This document shows, piece after piece, positions 57,058-64,000 of a stretch of 64,000 bases of DNA. The DNA comes from Rhizobium acidisoli (lineage in GTDB: Bacteria; Pseudomonadota; Alphaproteobacteria; Rhizobiales; Rhizobiaceae). Under the pieces are notes generated by a model. It did no database searches and was not told where the DNA came from. It saw nothing but the letters and a program-made list of their open reading frames with translations. The translations under genes and the position numbers were made by a program. The stretch is from assembly GCF_002531755.2 (NCBI RefSeq), contig NZ_CP034998.1, positions 2,604,001 through 2,668,000 of the forward strand. Reading direction: 5' to 3'. Numbering within the stretch: the first letter of the stretch is position 1; every line of letters starts with the position of its first letter.

Positions 57058-58497
57058 TCAAAATTCGCGTTGCGTGTCGGAAAATGGCGGGAACTTGTCA
57101 AGGAGCGCGGCAACGATCTTGCCGAAACCGATGCCCAGAGACGATTTCACCATCAACACGTCGCCTGGCGCGACCGAGTTCAATACATAATCCGTCAATT
57201 CGCCGGTGTTCTCGCGATATTCGACATGGACGCTTTCCGGCAGTGATTCCTTGAGCGCAGCCATCTCTGCGCCGGCAAGCCAGACATGTTCGATGCCGGC
57301 TGCAAGCAGCGGCACTACGAGATCGGTATGGACCTTCTGCGCATACTCGCCCATTTCAAGCATGTCGCCCAGCACGGCGATACGGCGTCCGCGGCTGGTC
57401 GGCTCGGAGCCCGCCAGCAGTGCGATCGCCGCCCGCATCGAAGCCGGATTGGCGTTGTAGCTTTCGTCGATCAGCGTGAAGCTGCCGCTGCCGCTGCCGA
57501 TCGAAAGCCGGTGGCGCTTGCCCCTGCCCTTTTCCGGCTTCAGCGTCGCCAGCGCTGCGATCGCCTTTTCCATGTCGGCGCCGACGATCCTGACGACCCC
57601 GAGCGCTGCAAGCGCATTCTCGGCGATATGGCGGCCGGGCGCGCCGATCGCGACTTCCAGCGTCTCACCGCCGATCGTCAGCCACAGCGTCGAATTCTCG
57701 TCGGCGCCGTTGAATTCGGCGAGGCGGAATTCGGCCTTGGCATGCTGGCCGAAGGAATGAATATGCTCGATCCCGAGCGACTGCGCGGTTCGGTCGAGGA
57801 AGTTGAACTGGTCGTTGTCGCGGTTGAGCACGACATGGCCGCCCGGTTCCAGCCCCTCGAAGATCTCCGCTTTGGCGGCAGCGATCTCCTTGATGTTCTT
57901 GAAATTGCCGAGATGGGCCGGCGCGATCGTCGTGATGATCGCGACATCGGGACGGATCATCTCAACCAGCGGCCGGATTTCGCCGGGATGGTTCATGCCG
58001 ACTTCGAAAACCCCGTAATCCGTATCGTCAGGCATGCGCGCCAGTGTCAGCGGCACGCCCCAATGATTGTTGAAGGAGGCGACAGAGGCATGCACCTTGC
58101 CGGAGGGCGACAGCACGTGCCGCAGCATTTCCTTGGTGGTCGTTTTTCCCACGGATCCCGTCACCGCGATGATCCGGGCCCTGGAGCGCTGGCGCGACGC
58201 AAGGCCGAGCCGGCCGAGGGCGGCGAGCACGTCTTCCACGACGATCATCGGCACCGTCAGGCGGCCCATGGCGGGAAGCCTCGCCTCACTGACGACGAGA
58301 AGGGAGGCGCCGTTCGCCATCGCCATCGATGCGTAGTCGTGACCATCGACACGGTCGCCCTTGATCGCGAAGAAGGCCTCGCCTGGAGCAATCGAGCGGC
58401 TGTCGATGGAAATGCCGGTGATGCCTTCGGGCAGAGTGCCGAAGGGGCGCCCCGCCATAGCTGCGATCATATCTTCGGTCGTCCAGAGCCAGCTCAA
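57058..58497 (-). CDS. murF: UDP-N-acetylmuramoyl-tripeptide--D-alanyl-D-alanine ligase
   Basis: 479 residues. [20 protein letters not shown] starts the UDP-binding domain; the ATP loop is [33 protein letters not shown] is the C-terminal family motif. It joins D-Ala-D-Ala made by Ddl to the tripeptide. The ATG overlaps the murE stop by 4 bp. Confidence 0.96.
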   Translation of the reverse strand: MSWLWTTEDMIAAMAGRPFGTLPEGITGISIDSRSIAPGEAFFAIKGDRVDGHDYASMAMANGASLLVVSEARLPAMGRLTVPMIVVEDVLAALGRLGLASRQRSRARIIAVTGSVGKTTTKEMLRHVLSPSGKVHASVASFNNHWGVPLTLARMPDDTDYGVFEVGMNHPGEIRPLVEMIRPDVAIITTIAPAHLGNFKNIKEIAAAKAEIFEGLEPGGHVVLNRDNDQFNFLDRTAQSLGIEHIHSFGQHAKAEFRLAEFNGADENSTLWLTIGGETLEVAIGAPGRHIAENALAALGVVRIVGADMEKAIAALATLKPEKGRGKRHRLSIGSGSGSFTLIDESYNANPASMRAAIALLAGSEPTSRGRRIAVLGDMLEMGEYAQKVHTDLVVPLLAAGIEHVWLAGAEMAALKESLPESVHVEYRENTGELTDYVLNSVAPGDVLMVKSSLGIGFGKIVAALLDKFPPFSDTQREF

Positions 58498-59951
58498 GAT
58501 TGCAGTTCCTCCAAAGCCTTGCGCACCTCCGCATGATCGGAGAACGGCAGGGTAACGCTGCCGATCGTCTGCCCTTCCTCATGCCCCTTGCCGGCGACGA
58601 TCAGCGTATCGCCGGATCGCAGCATGCCCACAGCCTCGCGGATCGCCTTAGCGCGATCGGCGATTTCCGAGGCGCCGGATGCTGCCGCCATGATCTCCGC
58701 CCGGATTGCGGCCGGCTCCTCCGAGCGCGGATTGTCGTCGGTGACGATGACGACGTCGGCAAGTCGGCAGGCGATTTCGCCCATGATCGGCCGTTTGCCG
58801 CGATCACGGTCGCCGCCGCAGCCGAAGACGACGACGACGCGGCCGGTGGTGAAGGGCCGAACCGAGCCCAGCACGTTTTCCAGCGCGTCCGGCTTATGGG
58901 CATAGTCGACATAGGCGAGCGCGCCGTCTTTCGTATGGCCGACGAGTTCGAGACGGCCGGACGCGCCGACGAGTTTCTCGAGCGCGGCCATCGCAACTTT
59001 CGGCTCGACTCCGGTCGACATGGCAAGACCTGCCGCGACCAGGGCGTTGGCCACCTGGAAATCGCCGGCCAGCGGAATATCCACCTCGAAGATCTCGCCG
59101 TCGATATGGATCTCGGCAGTCTGCTTGTGGCGGAAGTGCTCGACACGTTTCAAGGTGAGGTAATCGCCTTTGCGCCCGACGGTGCGTACATCATGACCGG
59201 CATCCGCAGCAGCCTTGATCGCCTGCGCCGACCACGGATCATCGGCAAAGATCACCGCCGGCGCACCCTTCGGCAGCAGCTGGAAAAGCCGCATCTTGGC
59301 GGCCATATAGGCTTCGACAGTCGGATGATAATCCATGTGGTCGCGGCCGAGATTGGTGAAGGCAGCGGCGGCAAGCTTGACGCCGTCGAGCCGGCTCTGG
59401 TCGAGGCCGTGGCTGGAAGCCTCCATCGCCGCATGCGTCACACCTTCACCGGCAAGTTCGGCGAGCAGCTTGTGCAGCGATACCGGATCCGGCGTCGTCA
59501 GCGCACCATATTCGTTGCGTGTCGGCGAAACGACGCCGGTCGTGCCGATCATCGCCGCCGCATGGCCGGCATGCGCCCAGATCTGCCTGACGAAGGAGGC
59601 GACGGAGGTCTTGCCCGCCGTGCCGGTGACGGCGACCATGGTCTCTGGCTGCCTGCCGAAGAAGCGCGAAGCGGCGATCGAAAGGAAACGGCGCGGCTCC
59701 TTGACCGCAAGCACCGGGATGGAAGCCTCGACGGCCTGGGAAGCAATCGCAACGGCGGCACCTCGGCCGGCAGCATCGGCGATGAAGCCCGCGCCGTCCG
59801 CCTTGGTGCCGGCGACAGCGACGAAAGCATTGCCCGGCGCCACATGGCGGCTATCCGAAGACAGGCCTGAAATATCAAGCAAGCCTGCCGGGCCTTCGAG
59901 CTGTGCTTCAATTTCCGGAAACTGATCTCCGGCCAGGTCTCGCAATTTCAT
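58494..59951 (-). CDS. murE: UDP-N-acetylmuramoyl-L-alanyl-D-glutamate--2,6-diaminopimelate ligase
   Basis: 485 residues from [20 protein letters not shown]. The ATP loop is [17 protein letters not shown] and the carbamylated-lysine region [15 protein letters not shown]. The DNPR motif in [11 protein letters not shown] marks selection of meso-diaminopimelate rather than lysine, as expected for a Gram-negative wall. The frame extends to 60011 but the ATG at 59951 opens the family alignment. A 66-bp gap separates it from ftsI. Confidence 0.96.
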   Translation of the reverse strand: MKLRDLAGDQFPEIEAQLEGPAGLLDISGLSSDSRHVAPGNAFVAVAGTKADGAGFIADAAGRGAAVAIASQAVEASIPVLAVKEPRRFLSIAASRFFGRQPETMVAVTGTAGKTSVASFVRQIWAHAGHAAAMIGTTGVVSPTRNEYGALTTPDPVSLHKLLAELAGEGVTHAAMEASSHGLDQSRLDGVKLAAAAFTNLGRDHMDYHPTVEAYMAAKMRLFQLLPKGAPAVIFADDPWSAQAIKAAADAGHDVRTVGRKGDYLTLKRVEHFRHKQTAEIHIDGEIFEVDIPLAGDFQVANALVAAGLAMSTGVEPKVAMAALEKLVGASGRLELVGHTKDGALAYVDYAHKPDALENVLGSVRPFTTGRVVVVFGCGGDRDRGKRPIMGEIACRLADVVIVTDDNPRSEEPAAIRAEIMAAASGASEIADRAKAIREAVGMLRSGDTLIVAGKGHEEGQTIGSVTLPFSDHAEVRKALEELQS

Positions 59952-60017
59952 CGAATGCACTTTTCTCTCTTGAAGCCGGTCCACCCCTCGCGAATCGGCG
60001 TCGATATTCATTCACAC

Positions 60018-61778
60018 TCAATAAGACACCAGCAAGGCCGATCCGCCCTCCCCGAATTTCGGCTCGATGCCGAGAATGGGAGCTGCGCGGCTGATGATTT
60101 CGCGGGCGATCGGGCCAGCGGTACCGGCAGAGATCGTTCCGCCATATTGCTTCTCGCCGGTCTTCGGCTCGTCGCAGAAGGTGATCACGGCATATTTGGG
60201 ATCGTTGATCGGGAATGCGGCAATAAAGGAATTGAAGTTCAAGGTAGCGGAATAACGGCCGTTCACCACCTTGTCGGCCGTACCGGTCTTGCTGCCGACG
60301 GCAAAACCCGGCACCCGGGCGACGCGGCCCGATCCCTTGTATCCGTTGAAATCGAGCAGATAGCGGATCTCGTCGCTGGTCGTCTTTTTGATGACCTGCG
60401 TGGCGATTTCATCGGCCTGTTCGCGGCTGCGCGGCAGGAATGTCGGCTCGATCAGCTTGCCGCCATTGACGAGAGCGGCGGCCGCCACGCCGGTCTGCAG
60501 CGCCGTCGTCGAGACGCCGTGGCCGAAGGAAATCGTGATCGAATTGATCTTCTTCCACACCCTCGGCTGGCTCGGCATCTTCACCTCAGGCAGTTCGGTC
60601 TGCATCTTGGTCAGCAGGCCGAACTTGGTCAGATAGTCCTTCTGCGCGTCGATGCCGACGATATCGATGACGCGCGCGGTGCCAATATTCGACGAATACT
60701 GGAAAATCTCTGGCACGGTCAGCCAGCGGCGCTGCCCATGGAAATCGTGAATGGTGAAGCCGCCGATATAGATCGACTTGCTGGCATCGAACGTGTCGGT
60801 CATCTTCACCTTGCCGGTGTCGAGCGCCATCGCCAGCGAAAAGGTCTTGAACGTCGATCCCATTTCGAAGGTGCCGTTGGTCATCCGGTTGAGCCAACCC
60901 TCCTTGGCCCCTTCCTGCGGATCGTTCGGATCGAAATCCGGCGCCGAGGCCATGGCCAGCACTTCGCCGGTATGCACGTCGATGACGGCAGCACCCGCCC
61001 CCTTGGACTGGAAGTTGTTTACCGCGTTGACGACGGCGTCCCGGACGATGTTCTGGACGCGGAGATCGATCGAAAGCCGCACCGGCTCGAGAGGCTGGTC
61101 GCTGGTCATGCCGACCGAGGCGAGATCGGCAAGCCCCTGGTCGTCGATATATTTCTCCATGCCGGCGACGCCGCGGTTGTCGATGTTGACGTAACCGAGG
61201 ATATGCGCGGCGGTCGAGCCGCCCGGGTAGAAGCGGCGCTTTTCCGGCCGGAAGCCGATGCCGGGAATGCCGAGCGCCAGGATCTGGCTCTGCTGCTTCG
61301 GCGTCAGCTGCCGGCGCAGCCAGGCGAAATGCGAGGTTTTGACCGAGAGCTTCTTATAGGTATCCCGGACGTCGAGCTCCGGCAGAACAGTCGCAAGCTT
61401 CTCGACCGCCTCGTCGGCATCGACGATCTTGTTGGGTTCGGCAAACAGCGAGACGGTGCGGATGTCGGTCGCCAGCACTTCGCCGTTGCGGTCGAGAATG
61501 TCGGGGCGCGAGGCCATCAGCCGGTCGGGCGGCAGGATGCTGGAGACGACCTCCTGATCCTTCATCGCATATTCGACGAGACGGCCGCCGATGACGACAT
61601 AGACACCCATGAAGCCGAGGATCAGCAGGCCGACGCGGCTTTTTGCCTGCCCTGATTTCTTCTTGCGGGACCCCTCGATCGCCAGGCCGGCAGGAGAAGG
61701 ACCGCCGAAACGATTGTAGACGCCGGCGGAGAAATGCGCCTGGCTCTTCAAGACCATGATGCGGGAAAGAAACGACAT
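60018..61778 (-). CDS. ftsI: penicillin-binding protein 3, septal transpeptidase FtsI
   Basis: 586 residues, class B PBP. One membrane helix (about 49-66), a dimerisation domain containing RPDILDRNGEVLATD, then the transpeptidase domain with SxxK at Ser308-Lys311 (GSTFKTF), SxN at 362-364 (YSSNIG) and KTG at 497-499 (GSKTGTADK). It cross-links septal peptidoglycan together with FtsW. The start shares one base with the ftsL stop. Confidence 0.96.
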   Translation of the reverse strand: MSFLSRIMVLKSQAHFSAGVYNRFGGPSPAGLAIEGSRKKKSGQAKSRVGLLILGFMGVYVVIGGRLVEYAMKDQEVVSSILPPDRLMASRPDILDRNGEVLATDIRTVSLFAEPNKIVDADEAVEKLATVLPELDVRDTYKKLSVKTSHFAWLRRQLTPKQQSQILALGIPGIGFRPEKRRFYPGGSTAAHILGYVNIDNRGVAGMEKYIDDQGLADLASVGMTSDQPLEPVRLSIDLRVQNIVRDAVVNAVNNFQSKGAGAAVIDVHTGEVLAMASAPDFDPNDPQEGAKEGWLNRMTNGTFEMGSTFKTFSLAMALDTGKVKMTDTFDASKSIYIGGFTIHDFHGQRRWLTVPEIFQYSSNIGTARVIDIVGIDAQKDYLTKFGLLTKMQTELPEVKMPSQPRVWKKINSITISFGHGVSTTALQTGVAAAALVNGGKLIEPTFLPRSREQADEIATQVIKKTTSDEIRYLLDFNGYKGSGRVARVPGFAVGSKTGTADKVVNGRYSATLNFNSFIAAFPINDPKYAVITFCDEPKTGEKQYGGTISAGTAGPIAREIISRAAPILGIEPKFGEGGSALLVSY

Positions 61779-62299
61779 TATTCCACCGACCCCGTTTCGA
61801 TCTCGTCTGCTTCATCCTCCTCCGCGGCGCGCGGCGCGGGCTTGGGAACAGACTGCGCCTTCGTCGTAACCGTCGCGCCGGCGAGAGCCGCGCCCTTGGC
61901 GCTAGCTCCTGTCGCGCCTTTGGCGCTGGCCCCGGTCGCGCCTTTGGCGCTGGCCTCGGTCGCGCCCTTGGCGCTGGCCTTGGCCTCCGTTACCTCAGGC
62001 ACGGGAACCTCGGATTTCAGCATCGGCAATTCCTTGGCATGCACCAGCGACGTCGATTGCGTCGGCTGCAGCTGCAACTCGTCATCATAGGCCTTGACCA
62101 GCCGCTCCAGCCGGTTCGGCTGTGATTGAAGCGCCCAGTCGGCCTTGAGAAGGTCGATCGTGTCCTCCTCGAGCTTGATCTCGGCTTCGAGGCGATGAAC
62201 CTCTTCGAGCTTCAATTCGGCGCGATGCTTGATCGTGTAGGTGACGGCGGCGGTGGCCGTCATGACGCCGATGAGCACGAGATCGAACGTTTTCAGCAT
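61778..62299 (-). CDS. ftsL: FtsL-like cell division protein with Ala/Gly/Lys repeat tail
   Basis: 173 residues in the ftsL position between rsmH and ftsI. Membrane helix about 5-21 (FDLVLIGVMTATAAVTY), then a coiled coil 26-60 (KHRAELKLEEVHRLEAEIKLEEDTI) and the LKADWALQSQPNRLERL run typical of alphaproteobacterial FtsL. The C-terminal 80 residues are an unusual extension with four copies of an eight-residue unit ASAKGAT(G/E) at 108-138, then an acidic tail. FtsL bridges FtsQ/B and FtsW/I. ATG 62299 with GGAGGTT upstream. Confidence 0.88.
   Translation of the reverse strand: MLKTFDLVLIGVMTATAAVTYTIKHRAELKLEEVHRLEAEIKLEEDTIDLLKADWALQSQPNRLERLVKAYDDELQLQPTQSTSLVHAKELPMLKSEVPVPEVTEAKASAKGATEASAKGATGASAKGATGASAKGAALAGATVTTKAQSVPKPAPRAAEEDEADEIETGSVE
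61886..61978. repeat. 24-bp in-frame tandem repeat inside ftsL
   Basis: Four tandem units of 24 bp encode ASAKGAT(G/E). The units are nearly identical at DNA level (GGCGCTGGCC-TCGGTCGCGC cores), indicating recent expansion by slippage or recombination. Confidence 0.85.
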
Positions 62300-62300
62300 A

Positions 62301-63326
62301 TCAACCTCCAAGCTTTCCGAGACTGGCGAGATTGGGAAACCCGAAGAGCGACATATCCGCGGCTTCAGCGGCGGCCTCCGTCCTCAGGCCGGCGCGCAGT
62401 TTGGCGGAACGGGCGCGCGGATTGATCTCCGCCTCCGCCTCACTTGCCGAAACCATCGGCTTGCCGATCGCCGCGAAAGTTGCCGCCCGCTCATGCGCGA
62501 CAGGCAGATGCCGCGACCCCGACGCCTTGCCGGCGCGGTCGGAGAAGAATTTCTTGACGATGCGGTCTTCGAGCGAATGAAAGGTGACGACGACGAGCCG
62601 GCCGCCCGGCTTCAGCGCCGCTTCCGCCGCAAACAGCGCCTGTGCGAGTTCGCCGAGCTCGTCATTGACGAAGATGCGCAAGGCCTGGAAGACGCGCGTT
62701 GCCGGATGGATCTTGTCCTTCATCTTGCGGGGCGTGACCAGCTCGATGAGACCGGCAAGATCGCGTGTCGTCTCGAACGGCTTTTCCTCGCGACGCTTCT
62801 CGATCGCATGCGCGATGCGCGGCGCCTGGCTTTCCTCACCGAGGAAATGGAAGATGCGGATGAGATCGGCGACCTTGGCGCGATTGACGACATCGGCGGC
62901 CGAAACGCCTGCGGCCGACATACGCATGTCGAGCGGCCCGTTCTTCTGGAAAGAGAAACCGCGCTCGGCCTCATCGATCTGCATCGAGGAAACGCCGATA
63001 TCGAGGACGACACCGTCGAGCCCGCCTTGCGGCGCATGATCGGCAAGATGTGAGAATTGCGAATGAACGAGCTTGAGACGGCCACCATGGGCGGCAACCA
63101 TTGCCTGGCCGGAGGCAATCGCCGTCGGATCGCGGTCGAGCGCGATCACCTCGGCGCCGGCCGCAAGAATGGCTGAGCTGTAACCGCCAGCACCGAAGGT
63201 ACCATCAAGGATGAGCTTGCCGGGCGCGGGCGCCAGCGCCGAAAGCACTTCATCAAGAAGGACAGGAATGTGACGAACCGGTCCGCCACCGGCATCAGTT
63301 GAACCTCCGCCAGGATTCGCCACCAT
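62301..63326 (-). CDS. rsmH: 16S rRNA (cytosine-1402-N4)-methyltransferase
   Basis: 341 residues from [28 protein letters not shown]. The S-adenosylmethionine site is [35 protein letters not shown] and [19 protein letters not shown] are RsmH (MraW) motifs. It modifies the ribosomal P site. The open frame continues upstream through mraZ but is out of phase with it and has no homology. It ends 1 bp before ftsL starts; mraZ stop lies 17 bp upstream. Confidence 0.96.
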   Translation of the reverse strand: MVANPGGGSTDAGGGPVRHIPVLLDEVLSALAPAPGKLILDGTFGAGGYSSAILAAGAEVIALDRDPTAIASGQAMVAAHGGRLKLVHSQFSHLADHAPQGGLDGVVLDIGVSSMQIDEAERGFSFQKNGPLDMRMSAAGVSAADVVNRAKVADLIRIFHFLGEESQAPRIAHAIEKRREEKPFETTRDLAGLIELVTPRKMKDKIHPATRVFQALRIFVNDELGELAQALFAAEAALKPGGRLVVVTFHSLEDRIVKKFFSDRAGKASGSRHLPVAHERAATFAAIGKPMVSASEAEAEINPRARSAKLRAGLRTEAAAEAADMSLFGFPNLASLGKLGG

Positions 63327-63343
63327 TCCGTTCCCTCGTTCTT

Positions 63344-63781
63344 TCAGGAACGCTTGCCCGCCAGCTTGCGCTCCCCTCGTGCCTGCGCCTGCGCAGCCAC
63401 AAAAGCCTGCGGCTGCCAAAGCTGAAAATGATCCGCCCGACCGACGAAGGTCACTTCGTCCGAGATGCCGGTAAAGCCGCGAATGAAATCCGTGACCATC
63501 AGCCGCCCCTCGGCGTCGAGCTTCATGAAGACCCCGCCTCCATGAATGAGAAGCGACATCTCGTTCGCATCCGGCAAAAACGGATCCTCCGCAGCAATCT
63601 GCCGTTCGAATCTTTCGAGAAGATCCGGACCGCCGACGCTGATCGCCGGAAACACAAAGTCCTGGAAGCAATAGAGCTCCTGAACATTGCGCTGCACCAG
63701 CACGGAACGAAATGCCGAAGGCACGGAAACCCTGCCCTTGGCATCGATCCTGTTGGTCGCATTCGAAAGGAAGCGGCTCAT
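63344..63781 (-). CDS. mraZ: transcriptional regulator MraZ
   Basis: 145 residues, two tandem AbrB-like half domains each with the DxxGR motif ([11 protein letters not shown] near residue 13 and [12 protein letters not shown] in the second half). MraZ forms ring oligomers that bind repeated TGGG sites and represses its own dcw operon in E. coli. Start [10 protein letters not shown] at 63781; an in-frame ATG four codons upstream (63793, MFRV) is an alternative. First gene of the cluster. Confidence 0.94.
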   Translation of the reverse strand: MSRFLSNATNRIDAKGRVSVPSAFRSVLVQRNVQELYCFQDFVFPAISVGGPDLLERFERQIAAEDPFLPDANEMSLLIHGGGVFMKLDAEGRLMVTDFIRGFTGISDEVTFVGRADHFQLWQPQAFVAAQAQARGERKLAGKRS

Positions 63782-63868
63782 CACACGAAACATCCGTTCC
63801 CGCAGGGATCCGGACCAAAAGACGCCCGAAACTCCCAATATCAGGCACAGCTTCGCAAGCCGGATGAG

Positions 63869-63896
63869 CAAAAACCCCTCCGACGCTTCCGGAGAG
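63869..63896 (-). terminator. terminator-like hairpin in the mraZ leader (possible attenuator)
   Basis: On the minus strand CTCCG-GAAGCGT-CGGAG, partly extended by flanking CC/GG, is followed by GGGTTTTT. It lies between the putative promoter (about 63956-63984) and the mraZ start (63781), so it could stop transcription early. Confidence 0.45.
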
Positions 63897-63954
63897 GAAG
63901 ACGCCTTTGCTTTGCGATGAATGGGCAGGTGATTGCCCTGGTGCAGTGCGCATT

Positions 63955-63989
63955 TGGGATAGCATGGGACCATATGGGCGTCAATGGGA
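63955..63989. promoter_or_regulatory. MraZ-binding repeat array (four TGGGN boxes)
   Basis: TGGGA, TGGGA, TGGGC and TGGGA start at 63955, 63965, 63975 and 63985, exactly 10 bp apart with 5-bp spacers. This is the TGGGN-N5 arrangement known for MraZ in E. coli. It overlaps the putative mraZ promoter. A reversed copy (GCCCA at 63993-63997) adjoins the last box. Confidence 0.85.
63956..63984 (-). promoter_or_regulatory. candidate promoter of the mraZ/dcw operon
   Basis: Minus strand TTGACG (63984-63979), 17-bp spacer, TATCCC (63961-63956). Start predicted near 63949, about 170 bases ahead of mraZ. Every element lies inside the MraZ box array, which fits autorepression. Confidence 0.55.
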
Positions 63990-64000
63990 TACGCCCATTT

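Noticed and set aside
59955..61655. 566-codon plus-strand frame opposite ftsI
   Set aside because: Complement of FtsI, whose SxxK, SxN and KTG motifs are intact; the antisense product has only biased composition.
61886..61978. CRISPR-like array
   Set aside because: The only short tandem repeats are coding, have no unique spacers and lie in ftsL; no cas genes were seen.
62301..63965. 554-codon form of RsmH running through mraZ
   Set aside because: Only the last 341 residues match RsmH; the upstream part overlaps mraZ out of phase and is compositionally odd.

Overview
This is a high-GC alphaproteobacterial chromosome segment, most likely from the Rhizobium leguminosarum / R. etli group. I infer this from protein similarity I recognise by eye (rhizobial-type flagellin, FtsZ with a long Pro/Gln-rich linker, MurE with the meso-diaminopimelate DNPR motif) and from RIME-like palindromic repeats between genes. 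It looks like core chromosome: no phage, transposase, tRNA or CRISPR array was seen.

Layout. 1-8 kb: a truncated MDR dehydrogenase, a divergent aldo/keto reductase and LysR pair, an AbrB-family membrane protein, an AraC regulator divergent from a DUF2000 protein, an OmpA-type lipoprotein and an isolated flagellin with a very structured upstream region. 8-14 kb: a two-gene RND efflux operon and a class III nucleotide cyclase with a duplicated C-terminal membrane module. 13.8-18.7 kb: the prkA-yeaH-spoVR stress operon. 19-31 kb: VOC protein, UvrD helicase, an EF-hand protein, PncA, a glycosyltransferase-like membrane protein, AzlCD, Xaa-Pro aminopeptidase and a 57-codon gene bounded by promoter-like sites and a strong terminator. 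30-38.7 kb: PrmA, SCO protein, CheW, CreA, an exonuclease, a GNAT enzyme with an unusual leader, LigA, a GNAT/RHH toxin-antitoxin pair and a DUF6886 protein.

38.8-64 kb is nearly all envelope and division genes read from the minus strand. In transcription order: mraZ, rsmH, ftsL, ftsI, murE, murF, mraY, murD, ftsW, murG, murC, murB; then a plus-strand epimerase and aqpZ as an interruption; then ddl, ftsQ, ftsA, ftsZ, lpxC, bamD, recN. The Mur enzymes make lipid II, MurG and MraY act at the inner membrane, FtsW/FtsI polymerise and cross-link at the septum, FtsZ/A/Q/L build the divisome, and LpxC and BamD serve the outer membrane. Four TGGGN repeats at exact 10-bp spacing upstream of mraZ look like the MraZ autoregulatory site.

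I did not find a convincing wholly new multigene system. The strongest unexplained signals are non-coding: a 16-bp perfect inverted repeat at 13792-13832, four consecutive palindromes ahead of the flagellin gene, a hairpin-rich leader that buries the ribosome binding site of a GNAT gene, and the small gene near 29.7 kb.
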